Source of the DNA: Dehalococcoidia bacterium
GTDB lineage: Bacteria > Chloroflexota > Dehalococcoidia > GIF9 > AB-539-J10
Assembly: GCA_029857995.1 (NCBI GenBank)
Contig: JAOUFZ010000007.1
Span: 1 to 21,642 of the forward strand
Direction of reading: 5' to 3'
Length of the DNA: 21,642 nt
Shown: positions 6,326-15,300 of the stretch, in pieces
Layout: every line of letters begins with the position of its first letter
How positions within the stretch are numbered: the first letter of the stretch is position 1
The notes under the pieces: generated by a model
The model's input: only the letters and a program-made list of their open reading frames with translations
Told to the model about the DNA's origin: nothing
Databases searched by the model: none
Position numbers and translations under genes: made by a program

Positions 6326-7726
6326 ATGAAAGAGCCGCATACGGTGCGTCGCTTGGGAGACCTGGCCCGAGCCATCGTTTATCGGCAAGCGTTGATCAAA
6401 CATGAGTGCTGGCCCCGCGCCAAGCTTGATGAGTATCAGCAGCGCCAGCTAGCTAAACTTCTTGATTGGGTCACTCAGAAGTCTCCCTTTTACGGCGAGT
6501 TCTGCAGGACACACCGGATTAGCCAGCCCTATAGTCTTCAGGACTTCCCTATCCTGGACAAGAAAACCTACATGAAACACTTCGACCAAATTGTCACCGA
6601 CCCTCGCTTGCGTCTCTCCCAACTGCAAGAACACATGGCCCGCGTTTGCGGTGACGAGTATTACCTGGATGAGTATCGTGTGCTTACTACGGCGGGTAGC
6701 TCGGGGTTGAAAACGGTCGTGGTATTCAATCGCAAAGAATGGAGCATTCAGGAAGCGACCAGTATGCGGATTGCCGCCAGGATGGGGGTGATTCCGTTCT
6801 CATTGAGACGTCCCACGATTGTTACCATTGGTTCCCACAGTCCTCTGCACGATAGTTATCGCCTCCCGCTCAGTATGGATACGGGTCTTTACCGTTATCA
6901 CGTGCTGCCGGCTACTGCTCTTCTCGAAGAGCTGGTACAGCGGTTGAATTACCTTCAACCTCACGTGCTACGGGGTTTTCCGTCCGTGCTTGGGCTGCTT
7001 GTGACAGAGCAGCTTCAAGGGTACTTGCGTATCAATCCTTCTATTATCGCCGGTGGTGGGGAACCGCTGACCAGCGAATTGAGGAAGCAACTCCAGGCCG
7101 CCTGGCCAAAGAGCTCGGTCTTTGACATCTATGGCACTCAGGAGGGACTCCGCGCCATGGAGTGCAACTCTGGCCAGGGGATGCACATCTTTGAAGACCT
7201 CGGGATTGTTGAGGTAGTGGATGAAAACAATCAGCCCGTGCCGGACGGGACTCTAGGACACAAGATTCTATTCACCAGTCTCTTTGGTTTCACTCAGCCC
7301 GTCATCCGCTACGAGATATCCGATATGATGGTACTGGCCCCCGAGCTCTGCCAGTGTGGCCAACCATTCCGCCGTATTCTGGCCATCAACGGCAGGAGTG
7401 ACGATGTTCTTTATCTTCGCGGTCGAGGGGGAAAACAGGTTGCCATTCATCCTGTTCATTTTTGGAACGTTCTGGAAAGCTTCGCCGATATACGGCAGTA
7501 CCAGGTAGTTCATGAACCGGAAGGCATCTGTTTACGATTGATGTTCGACCAGGGGAATGGACACGTAGCTGGTAGCGTCCGGGAACAGATGGCACGGAAG
7601 TTATATGCCCTGGGCGTCGAACGCCCGTCTATTCGTGTAGAACTGGTGACCGCGCTGGAAGACCGCTCCCGTCATATGGGGAAGTGGAAGAACATCGTCT
7701 CCAACGTAAATCATTCAACGCGATAG
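6326..7726 (+). CDS. PaaK/CapK-like adenylate-forming enzyme
   Basis: A 466-residue member of the ANL superfamily branch that includes phenylacetate-CoA ligase and the CapK/coenzyme F390 synthetase-like proteins. ANL motifs appear in order: TTAGSSGLKTVV (phosphate-binding loop, about residues 121-132), YGTQEG (aromatic-G-x-x-E, about 269-274), RYEISDM (R-Y-x-x-x-D, about 327), GRSDD hinge (about 355) and a C-terminal KWKNIV lysine (about 452). It should activate a carboxylate as an acyl-AMP. The CQCGQPFRRI stretch fits the Cys-containing segment seen in PaaK-like proteins. No thiolesterase, CoA-dependent pathway gene or polysaccharide cluster is adjacent, so the acid is unknown. The start at 6326 follows GAGGA at a 9-base spacing and a consensus promoter. 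Confidence 0.88.
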   Translation: MKEPHTVRRLGDLARAIVYRQALIKHECWPRAKLDEYQQRQLAKLLDWVTQKSPFYGEFCRTHRISQPYSLQDFPILDKKTYMKHFDQIVTDPRLRLSQLQEHMARVCGDEYYLDEYRVLTTAGSSGLKTVVVFNRKEWSIQEATSMRIAARMGVIPFSLRRPTIVTIGSHSPLHDSYRLPLSMDTGLYRYHVLPATALLEELVQRLNYLQPHVLRGFPSVLGLLVTEQLQGYLRINPSIIAGGGEPLTSELRKQLQAAWPKSSVFDIYGTQEGLRAMECNSGQGMHIFEDLGIVEVVDENNQPVPDGTLGHKILFTSLFGFTQPVIRYEISDMMVLAPELCQCGQPFRRILAINGRSDDVLYLRGRGGKQVAIHPVHFWNVLESFADIRQYQVVHEPEGICLRLMFDQGNGHVAGSVREQMARKLYALGVERPSIRVELVTALEDRSRHMGKWKNIVSNVNHSTR

Positions 7727-7758
7727 CCGCGGATTGTTGGGGACCGGAATCCCGCGGG
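7727..7758. repeat. GC-rich hairpin directly after the adenylate-forming gene
   Basis: CCGCGGATT (7727-7735) pairs with AATCCCGCGG (7748-7757) with one bulged base, and begins at the base after the stop codon. There is no T tract, so if it acts as an mRNA 3' structure or terminator it is non-canonical. Confidence 0.45.
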
Positions 7759-7826
7759 TGTTCCAGAAGACTATGCAGGGAGAGGTGGTGTGATGAGGCG
7801 GTGAAAATGAGTTCCCGGAGTGATAT

Positions 7827-8402
7827 ATGGCAGCTCTCTTAGTAGTTATTATACGGGCTCTGTTGCCCATAATAAACGGAGTCCACACAATAGTCCTCGG
7901 TATCAAGCCTGTCGGACAGAGCAGTATCATCTGCATTGAGGTGAGACGTCACAAGGGCTGTCCTATTAAGCTGCAGGATGGTTGTGAGGTTAAGCCTGGC
8001 GACCCTGTCATCAAACTCCATTTCAATAATGCACGGATTAATGAGAAACGCAGGTCAAGTTCGAGCTCAGGTAGGAGGGTCTTCCCACGGGGATTCGTCT
8101 CCTACTCAAAGGAGGGCTTGCAGCTCCTGGCCACAGAAGTAGCCAATGGGAAATATGATGGCATCGTTGCCGTGTATGGTTGGACTGCCTTTCATGCCCA
8201 TGCTCGACGTTTGGGATTTCAGGGCATGGACTTGCCGGACAGCCTGAGGGTAAAGCTGGCCCGACTCCATGTCACTGCACTAATGCAGTCCCAGAGCATC
8301 CCCTGGTTCAGAAGGCACGTGACATCTGCTAGACCTGTGCAGGTTAAGGCAGTGTGGCTCTCTCGAGGCGAACTCTTAAGAATACACGGCTCGCCCTCGT
8401 GA
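7827..8402 (+). CDS. Small YkoP-like protein of unknown function
   Basis: A 191-residue protein. The N-terminus has a hydrophobic stretch (ALLVVIIRALLPIINGVHTIVLGI) that could be a membrane helix or buried core. It is followed by IEVRRHKGCPIKLQDGCEVKPGDPVIKLHFNNARI, which resembles the YkoP-like domain found alone in Bacillus and fused to polysaccharide deacetylases or glycosyltransferases: a basic R-x-x-G strand, the D-G-x-x-[IV]-x-x-G-D turn, and an L-H-[FL]-x-N motif. That family has no established activity. The C-terminal half is helical with several Trp and Arg residues. The start has GGAG eight bases upstream. It follows the adenylate-forming gene by 100 bp on the same strand and may share its transcript. 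The coding call is firm; the family assignment is tentative. Confidence 0.65.
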   Translation: MAALLVVIIRALLPIINGVHTIVLGIKPVGQSSIICIEVRRHKGCPIKLQDGCEVKPGDPVIKLHFNNARINEKRRSSSSSGRRVFPRGFVSYSKEGLQLLATEVANGKYDGIVAVYGWTAFHAHARRLGFQGMDLPDSLRVKLARLHVTALMQSQSIPWFRRHVTSARPVQVKAVWLSRGELLRIHGSPS

Positions 8403-8427
8403 CGTTTCTGTCTTGATGATTTGAAGG

Positions 8428-9729
8428 CTAGGGCCGGACTTGACCAGTGCCCCAAATAATCCACTTATAGCTGGTTAACTCTTTCAAAGCCATAGGACCC
8501 CGGGCGTGGAATTTCTGTGTGCTTATGCCTATCTCGGCGCCTAAGCCAAATTGTGCCCCATCAGTGAAGCGGGTGCTGGCGTTGGCATAGACACAGGCGG
8601 CATCCACTTCGTTGAGGAAGCGTGTTGCTGCGGAGTGGTCTTCGGTGACGATAGCTTCGGAATGCCCCGAGCCATATTTCTCAATGTGCTCTAAAGCTTC
8701 GTCTAGAGAGTCGACCACCTTGATGGCAGCCTTTAACGACAGGTATTCCTTCCCCCAGTCCTCATCCGTGGCCGGGACTAGCTTTAAAGCTGGGGAGGTT
8801 GCTTCGCTTCGCTCGCAATGACATTGCTTGAGTATGGCCATGGTTCGCTTGTCGCAGTGCATTTCTACCCCGGCCTTAGCCCACTCTTTGGCAATGGCCG
8901 GCAGGTAATTTTGAGCAATCTGATTATGGGCCAGGATGCAATCCAGAGCATTGCACACGGTAGGGCGCTGGGTCTTGGCATTATAGGCGATAGCTACCGC
9001 CTTATTTATATCGGCACTCTTATCTATGTAGATATGGCAGACACCGATGCCGCCGGTAACTACCGGCATAGCGGCATTCTCCGAGACAAGCTTTATCAAC
9101 TCGGCACCGCCACGGGGAATCATCAAGTCGATTATTCCCTTCATCTTGAGCATGTGTTTAACCAGAGCCCGGTCTGTGGACTCGATAAACTGAATTGCTC
9201 CCTTAGGCACTCCAGCCTGGTGGCAAGCTTCCTGGGCTACCTTGGCTAGGGCTTTGTTAGAATTTATGGCTTCTTTCCCGCCGCGGAGGATGACGGCATT
9301 ACCTGATTTAAGGCACAGGCTTGATATATCTATGGTGACATTGGGGCGGCTCTCATATATCGCACCAATGACCCCCAGAGGGACTCGCTTCTTGCTTATT
9401 TGTAAACCATTGGGCAAGGTTCGCATCTCGAACTCTTCGCCCACAGGGTCGGGCAGCGCCGCCACCGTTCTTGTGTCCTGAGCTATGCCTTCCAGGCGAG
9501 ATGGCGACAGCATAAGCCTGTCCAGCATAGCCTCACTCATCCCCGAAGCCTTCGCCTTCTCATAGTCAATCTTGTTGGCAACCAGGATTTCATTCAGCTT
9601 ATCAATAAGAGCCTCGGCAATATTGAGCAAAGCTCTATTTTTGGTTTCCGTAGAAAGGGACGCCAGTTTCCTCGACGCTGCCTTAGCTGCCTTTCCCTTT
9701 TCCTCCAATTCTTTTACGGCTGATTTCAT
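8428..9729 (-). CDS. proA: Gamma-glutamyl phosphate reductase
   Basis: NADPH-dependent reduction of L-glutamyl-5-phosphate to glutamate-5-semialdehyde, the second step of proline synthesis; aldehyde dehydrogenase superfamily, cytosolic. The catalytic cysteine is Cys259 in QRPTVCNALDCILAH. Other signatures are VPLGVIGAIYESRPNVT, LRGGKEAINSN, DLMIPRGGAELI, and LVPATDEDWGKEYLSL, with ARGPMALKELTSYKW at the C-terminus. At 433 residues it is slightly longer than usual (about 415-420) because a family A repeat is inserted in frame at residues 302-313 (QCHCERSEATSP). The ATG follows AAGGAG. It lies 19 bp after proB and is convergent with the YkoP-like gene, 25 bp away, with no clear terminator between. 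Confidence 0.97.
   Translation of the reverse strand: MKSAVKELEEKGKAAKAASRKLASLSTETKNRALLNIAEALIDKLNEILVANKIDYEKAKASGMSEAMLDRLMLSPSRLEGIAQDTRTVAALPDPVGEEFEMRTLPNGLQISKKRVPLGVIGAIYESRPNVTIDISSLCLKSGNAVILRGGKEAINSNKALAKVAQEACHQAGVPKGAIQFIESTDRALVKHMLKMKGIIDLMIPRGGAELIKLVSENAAMPVVTGGIGVCHIYIDKSADINKAVAIAYNAKTQRPTVCNALDCILAHNQIAQNYLPAIAKEWAKAGVEMHCDKRTMAILKQCHCERSEATSPALKLVPATDEDWGKEYLSLKAAIKVVDSLDEALEHIEKYGSGHSEAIVTEDHSAATRFLNEVDAACVYANASTRFTDGAQFGLGAEIGISTQKFHARGPMALKELTSYKWIIWGTGQVRP
8795..8823 (-). repeat. Dispersed repeat family A, copy A3, in frame inside proA
   Basis: The reverse complement reads TGTCATTGCGAGCGAAGCGA then AGCAACCTC, 27-28 of 29 positions shared with A1 and A2. It is read in a different frame from the hisC copies and gives CHCERSEAT, adding two cysteines and charged residues to ProA between two conserved segments. 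Confidence 0.9.
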
Positions 9730-9748
9730 GGTTCTTACTCCTTGCTAT

Positions 9749-10867
9749 TCACACCATCACCATATTATTTCTGTGAACCACTTCGTCGCCGTAGTCATAG
9801 CCAAGGAGGCTCGCGATTTCATCGGAGTGTTTCCCTCCGATAATAGCTAAATCGGAAGAATTATAGTTGGAAATGCCACAGCCTATGCGTTTGCCTTTCT
9901 CGTTCAGGATATCCACAATATCACCGCGCTGAAACTTGCCCTCGGCTTTCATAACTCCGGCAGGTAAGAGGCTCTTGTTGTGTTCCTTAAGGGCTGAGGC
10001 AGCGCCTTTGTCCACTGTGACCTTGCCCTTGGAAGCCAGCCCGCTGAGCATCCACCTCTTTCTGCTCTCCATCTTATTGACCTGAGCAGGGAAGAAAGTG
10101 CCGATATCTTCTCCCTGGCTGATCCTCACCAGTATGTCGGGTTCTCGTCCATCGGCAATGATTACCTTTACTCCGGAAGAGGTAGCTAGCTTAGCTGCTT
10201 CAACCTTGGCAGCCATGCCGCCAGTTCCTTGGCGACTGGCAGTATCACAAGCCATGCGTTCGATTTCGGCGTCAATCTTCTCTACCCGCCGGATAAGTTG
10301 GGCTTGAGGACTGTAGTGTGGGTCGGCAGTGTATAAGCCACCGATGTCGGTGAGCATTGCCAGCAGGTCAGCATCAACCAGGTTAGCTACCATGGCAGAA
10401 AGATTATCGTTATCCCCGAATTTGAGCTCTTCAATCTCATCAATGGCGACAACGTCATTCTCATTGACAATGCAGATTATGCCCAGCTCGATAAGGGCCA
10501 GTAGGGTATTGCGAGCATTAAGATAGCCACTGCGGTCACAGAGGTCTTCCTTTGTAAGCAATGCCTGTGCTACGGTTATGCCATACTGGCTGAAAAGTTG
10601 TTCGTAGGTATACATGAGGTGGCTTTGGCCCACCGAAGCCAGGATTTGTTTAAAGGGGGTATTCTTGCGTTCCGCAATTTTTTTGAGCTTCTGTCTTCCC
10701 GAGGCAATAGCTCCGGAAGAGATTACTACCATCTCCTTTCCCTGGCTGTGGAGTCGGGCTATCTGCTCCACCAGACTTGACATAACTTGCAAGTCTAGAT
10801 GGTCAGTGCCCGAGGTAAGGAGGCTGGTGCCGAATTTAGCCACTATACGACGGTAAGTCATTGACAT
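9749..10867 (-). CDS. proB: Glutamate 5-kinase
   Basis: ATP-dependent phosphorylation of L-glutamate to glutamyl-5-phosphate, the first and feedback-controlled step of proline synthesis. The 372 residues fit the two-domain form: an amino-acid-kinase domain (VAKFGTSLLT, VVISSGAIASGRQKL, VNENDVVAIDEIEELKFGDNDNLSAMVANLVDADLLAMLTDIGGLYTADP, and RQGTGGMAAKVEAAKLATSSGV) followed by a C-terminal PUA domain (KGKVTVDKGAASALKEHNKSLLPAGV through KRIGCGISNYNSSDLAIIGGKHSDEI). No Shine-Dalgarno precedes the ATG at 10867; a second in-frame ATG lies at 10861 and coincides with the predicted transcription start of the promoter at 10869-10897. proC is not in the window. Confidence 0.96.
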   Translation of the reverse strand: MSMTYRRIVAKFGTSLLTSGTDHLDLQVMSSLVEQIARLHSQGKEMVVISSGAIASGRQKLKKIAERKNTPFKQILASVGQSHLMYTYEQLFSQYGITVAQALLTKEDLCDRSGYLNARNTLLALIELGIICIVNENDVVAIDEIEELKFGDNDNLSAMVANLVDADLLAMLTDIGGLYTADPHYSPQAQLIRRVEKIDAEIERMACDTASRQGTGGMAAKVEAAKLATSSGVKVIIADGREPDILVRISQGEDIGTFFPAQVNKMESRKRWMLSGLASKGKVTVDKGAASALKEHNKSLLPAGVMKAEGKFQRGDIVDILNEKGKRIGCGISNYNSSDLAIIGGKHSDEIASLLGYDYGDEVVHRNNMVMV

Positions 10868-10868
10868 A

Positions 10869-10897
10869 AATCTAGCAGTTTTGACTCACACTGACAA
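10869..10897 (-). promoter_or_regulatory. Candidate promoter for proBA, possibly leaderless
   Basis: On the - strand TTGTCA (10897-10892), a 17-bp spacer and TAGATT (10874-10869). The -10 ends one base before the first proB ATG, so transcription would start at about 10862-10861, on or beside the second ATG (10861-10859). This fits a leaderless message and the absence of a ribosome site. Confidence 0.5.
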
Positions 10898-11008
10898 CTG
10901 ACGCAATCGAAAAGGCAAGGGTTAATAGTCGGCCAGAATGCGCAATCAGATTGTTACCGCATCGCCTCGGCCTATCAAGTTTATGACAATGAAAATTTGA
11001 TCCTTTGC

Positions 11009-11428
11009 TTACTCGCCTGATATCTGAACAACAAGCTTTCTGGACCTGGGGCGATTATCGAAATCCACGAAAATTATCTGCTGCCAGGTGCCTAGAGTTA
11101 GTTTCTTGTCCACGAAAGGAATAGTTAGTGACGCTCCGAGAGTAGAGGCCCGCACATGGGAATGGCCATTGCCGTCCCCCCAAGTCTTATTATGCTCATA
11201 AGGGATGTTCTGGGGCATCACCCTATCCCACATATCCTTGAAATCGGAAAGCAGGTTTGGCTCATATTCTATGGTGCTTAGTCCGGCCGTGGAACCGACT
11301 ACGAACAAGGTGACTGTTCCGTTCTTTATACCAGATTTCTCCACATTCCTGGCCACCTGAGAGGTTATATCGATGATGTCGCAATTGCCTCTTGATTGAA
11401 GGCTGATTTCCTTGGTTTCTACGGTCAT
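11009..11428 (-). CDS. yjbQ: YjbQ/UPF0047 family protein (secondary thiamine-phosphate synthase-like)
   Basis: A 139-residue protein of the UPF0047/YjbQ family, small trimeric metal-binding proteins. Family signatures: GTVTLFVVGSTAGLSTIEYEP, DMWDRVMPQN, YEHNKTWGDGNGHSHVRASTLGASLTIPF (the metal-binding His cluster) and LGTWQQIIFVDFDNRPRSRKL. Weak thiamine-phosphate synthase activity is reported for the family, but its physiological role is unsettled. The start is chosen at 11428 because AGGAGG lies seven bases before it and the family begins MxVxTKEIxLxT. A longer frame to 11485 (MPRWTC...) would be read out of pyrK and is rejected. The ATG overlaps the pyrK stop (ATGA), so translation is probably coupled to pyrK. 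Confidence 0.9.
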   Translation of the reverse strand: MTVETKEISLQSRGNCDIIDITSQVARNVEKSGIKNGTVTLFVVGSTAGLSTIEYEPNLLSDFKDMWDRVMPQNIPYEHNKTWGDGNGHSHVRASTLGASLTIPFVDKKLTLGTWQQIIFVDFDNRPRSRKLVVQISGE

Positions 11429-12240
11429 ATCCTTACCTCCTGCCATATGATATCGTCCAACTCGAATACAGGTCCATCGCGGCATACGTGTCTTAAACCC
11501 TTCTTAGTATTTATGGTGCAGCCATAGCAAGCTCCAAAACCACATCCCATCCTTACCTCCAGGGAAACCTGACACTTTCTTAGCTTGAGCTTGCTTCTGT
11601 TTGCTCCCAATGACATCTGCGTCATCGCCTTATACATACCTACAGGACCACAGGCATATATCTGGTCGGCCCAGTCCAAGAAATCAGGCAAGACATCCGT
11701 GGCCTTGCCTTTCTGACCCGTGCTGCCATCCTCGGTGACGGGAATAAATTGGACTCTTTGATAGCCGATAGCTGCCAGCTTACAGTTATTATAGTGAAGC
11801 TGAGCAGCAGTGCTCGCCCCATGGATTAGAGTTATCTGGTGCTGGGATAAAGCTTGCTGCATGAGAAAAATTAGCGGAGCGAGGCCAATTCCCCCCGCCA
11901 CCAGCAGCAAGTTCTTGGATTTTGGTGCGATAGCAAACCCCTTGCCTAAAGGGCCAAGGATGTCTATTTTCTGGCCTGCTTTTCGCTGTGACAGCCAGAG
12001 TGTGCCTTTGCCTGTTACCTTGAATAGGATGGCAATCTCACCCTTACCTGGATCCTCTCCCGTCAAGGGAGAAGATTGGTGAATGCTGAAAGGGCGACGC
12101 AATGTGAAATCCCCACACCGTACTGTGATGAATTGTCCAGGCTGAGCCGCCGCTGCTATATCTGGCGCCTCAATCCACATGAGGTGTATGCCGGGCATGA
12201 CCTCCACGTTAGAAGTTATGGAACACAAGGTTTGTTTCAT
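11425..12240 (-). CDS. pyrK: Dihydroorotate dehydrogenase electron-transfer subunit
   Basis: The FAD and [2Fe-2S] subunit that passes electrons from the PyrD catalytic subunit to NAD+ in class 1B dihydroorotate dehydrogenase. Visible elements: the flavin motif RRPFSIH (residues 48-54), the pyridine-nucleotide segment LLLVAGGIGLAPLIFL (about 111-126), the CGPVGMYKAM motif near 197, and the iron-sulfur cysteines Cys233-X4-Cys238-X2-Cys241-X11-Cys253. A family B repeat adds about 12 residues (SSPLTGEDPGKG, about 56-67) right after the flavin motif, between strands. No pyrD follows; the next gene is yjbQ. The ATG at 12240 has only a weak AGG site; the AT-rich repeat fills the space back to carB. 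Confidence 0.93.
   Translation of the reverse strand: MKQTLCSITSNVEVMPGIHLMWIEAPDIAAAAQPGQFITVRCGDFTLRRPFSIHQSSPLTGEDPGKGEIAILFKVTGKGTLWLSQRKAGQKIDILGPLGKGFAIAPKSKNLLLVAGGIGLAPLIFLMQQALSQHQITLIHGASTAAQLHYNNCKLAAIGYQRVQFIPVTEDGSTGQKGKATDVLPDFLDWADQIYACGPVGMYKAMTQMSLGANRSKLKLRKCQVSLEVRMGCGFGACYGCTINTKKGLRHVCRDGPVFELDDIIWQEVRI
12037..12073 (-). repeat. Dispersed repeat family B, copy B2, in frame inside pyrK
   Basis: The reverse complement shows a TCTCCC...GGGAGA hairpin followed by GATCCAGGTAAGGGTGAG, the same architecture as 2041-2076 and 16206-16241. The pyrK frame reads through as SSPLTGEDPGKGE. Confidence 0.85.
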
Positions 12241-12253
12241 GCTAGAACCTGAA

Positions 12254-12365
12254 TAAAATCAAAAATAGAATATCAAAAGTCAAAATGACAGGGCAAAAAT
12301 CAAAAACGACCCCTTTTTCCATTTTAAATTGTAATTTTGATTTTTAACTTTTGCCTTTTGCTTTT
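12254..12365. repeat. AT-rich dispersed repeat at the carB 3' end (copy 2)
   Basis: The left half is rich in CAAAA(A/G), the right half in TTTTGATTTTT and TTTTGCC, giving a large imperfect inverted repeat. It shares CAAAAG-x-CAAAA, ACAG-x-GCAAAA and CATTTTAA with 779-848. Its right end supplies the last codons of carB (KAKGKS) and the stop. Confidence 0.55.
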
Positions 12366-15300
12366 CTTAAGTACTCCCCGAGTGGTTGAACGTTAAAGAT
12401 CTGGCTGCCGCTTGCTAGCGCCTCTATCGCTACCCGCGCAGTATCTAATGAGGTGAAGCATGGTATCCTCTTTTCGGCAGCGGCACGCCTGATAGCCAAG
12501 CCATCCTTCAATGGAATACGGCCTCCAGTGATGGTGTTAATCACTCCGGCCACAGAATTACCTTGAATAACATCAACAACGTTAGGATGCCCTTCGCTGA
12601 GCTTCTTGGTCACCAGTTTTACCGGGAGCCCCATAGATTCAATCATCTCCGCGGTCCCCTCCGTGGCGTAGAGCTCATGGTGAAGGGAATGCAATTGCTT
12701 AATCAGAGGCTCAGCTTCAGCTTTATCCTTGTCGGCGATGCTAAGTAGCAGACTACCTCCTTGAGGCAGCATCAATCCAGCAGCTAAAAGGGCCTTAACC
12801 AGGGCCGCTTCAAAGCTGTAATCAATCCCCATAACCTCGCCCGTAGATTTCATCTCAGGCCCGAGGTAGCTATCTACTTCAGTCAACTTGGACATAGAGA
12901 AAACGGGAGCCTTTATGCCTACCAATTTTTGTCTCTTCCACAGCCCGCCTTCATAGCCTTGCTCCTTGAGGCTGATCCCGGCCATGACCTTGGTGGCAAT
13001 TCTTACCATGGGCACGCCGGTTACCTTGGAGATAAAAGGCACGGTTCGGCTGGCGCGGGGATTTACCTCGAAAACATATACCGTTGAGCGACCATTTTCC
13101 CTCATGATTACCATCTGGACGTTCATCAACCCTTTAATTCCCAGAGCCAGTCCAATTCTGATGGTGTAATCCACCATGGCATTTACTTCGTCTTGAGTGA
13201 GATTGATTCCCGGGTAGATAGCCAAGGCATCACCGCTATGTACGCCAGCTCTTTCAATATGCTCCATTACGCCAGGAATAAGAACCCTTTCCCCGTCGCA
13301 AATGGCATCTACCTCAACCTCCTTACCCTGGAAGTATTTGTCAATAAGCACAGGATGCTGGCTATCCATCTCCAGAGCTAGTGTCAGGTAGCGGATTAAC
13401 TCAGGTTCGTTGTACACGATTTCCATAGCCCGGCCCCCCAAAACATAGCTAGGGCGCACCAATACTGGATAGCCCAAAGTCTTGGCTACGCTCAATGCCT
13501 CTTCGACAAATGTTACTCCGGCCCCTGGAGGCTGGGGAATACCTAATCTGTCCAGGAAATCTTCGAAGCGTCGGCGGTCTTCGGCGATGTCTATAGCGTC
13601 GGCACTCGAGCCGAGTATTGGTAAATTGTTGCGAGCTAAGACCCCGACCAAATTGATAGGTGTCTGTCCACCAAGCTGGACGATAGATGGTGGAGCAGAG
13701 CCGTCATTACTCTCGTTCTCGAGTATGTTTCGGATACTTTCCTCGTCCAATGCTTCGAAATAGAGGCGATCACTGGTGTCAAAATCGGTGGAAACCGTCT
13801 CAGGATTGGAATTGACCAGGATGCTCTTTATGCCTATCTCTTGAAGCGCCCAGGCTGAATGAACGCAGCAATAATCGAACTCAATTCCCTGTCCGATGCG
13901 TATGGGTCCGCTGCTGATGACTAGAGCTTTCTTCTCTGCCAAAGGCTCGGCTTCATTCTCCTTCTCATAAGTGCTGTAGAAATAGGGGGTCTCAGCATCG
14001 AATTCAGCGGCGCAGGTATCCACCATCTTGTACACCGGGCGGATTTGCCATCGTTGGCGAGCCTGTCTTACCTGCTCCGGCAACCTATCGGCCAAAGTGC
14101 CTACTTGCTCATCGGAAAAGCCCAGCCTCTTCGCCTCCCATAGAAGCTCCGGTGTCAATGGTTCGGAGAGGAGCTTCCTCTCCATATCCACAATATTCTG
14201 GAACTTATACATGAACCATGGGTCTATGCCGGTGAGTTGGCAAAGCTCTTCAGGCATGGCTTCCCTTCTTAGCGCCGCCATAATCGCCCATAGCCTTAAG
14301 TCGTTAGGGTGAAGTGGGTATGAATTAAGCCCTTCCCCTTTACTCCAAGTGGGGTCCTCCCAGAGCAGAGTGCGTCTGCCGAATTCCAGGGAGCGCACCG
14401 CCTTTTGTAGAGCGGCCTCAAAACACCGGGCAATGGCCATTACTTCACCAGTGGCTTTCATTTGGCTGCCAAGTTTTCGGTCACCCAGAGCAAATTTATC
14501 AAAGGGCCATCTGGGAATCTTGACTACGCAGTAATCCACGGCTGGCTCGAAGGATGCCAGCGTTTTACCTGTGACCCTATTGGGGATCTCATCGAGCCTC
14601 TTGCCTATGGCTATTTTGGCAGCCACCCGGGCAATAGGATAGCCAGTGGCTTTGCTGGCCAAAGCCGAACTACGGCTGACGCGGGGATTGACTTCAATTA
14701 CGTGGTATTCGCTTCTGGCGACTCCCTTCTGGTCAGGGGCCCATTTGTCTGCGACTATGGGATGTGGAGTGAGGGCAAACTGTATATTGCAGCCGCCCTC
14801 GATTTTTAGCGCTCTTATGATTCTAAGGCTGGCCGACCTAAGCATCTGGTATTCCTTATCGGTGAGAGTCTGGCTGGGGGCCACCACGATGCTATCCCCG
14901 GTATGTATACCCATAGGGTCAATGTTCTCCATGATGCACACGGCGATGCAATTATCAGCAGCATCTCGCATGACTTCAAACTCAATTTCCTTCCAGCCTA
15001 AAACACATTGCTCCACCAGGACCTCGTGGCTCATGCTGGAATCCAAGCCATTAGTAGCAATCTGTTCCAACTCTTTCGTAGTATGGGCAATGCCGCCGCC
15101 GGTGCCTCCCAGGGTGTAGGAAGGGCGGACGATGAGAGGCAACCCAATTGAATTGGCCAGGTCCATGGCCTCCTTCACCGATTTCACAGTTCTGCTGGTG
15201 GGCACAGGTTCGCCAATATCAAGAAGAAGCTGCTTGAACAAAGACCTTTCCTCGGCCTTCTTTATCGTTTCTATTGGTGTGCCCAGAGAGCCTACATTGT

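Noticed and set aside
11429..11485. A longer N-terminus for YjbQ (MPRWTC...)
   Set aside because: It would be read out of frame from within pyrK's conserved cysteine region. The internal ATG at 11428 has an ideal AGGAGG and matches the family start.
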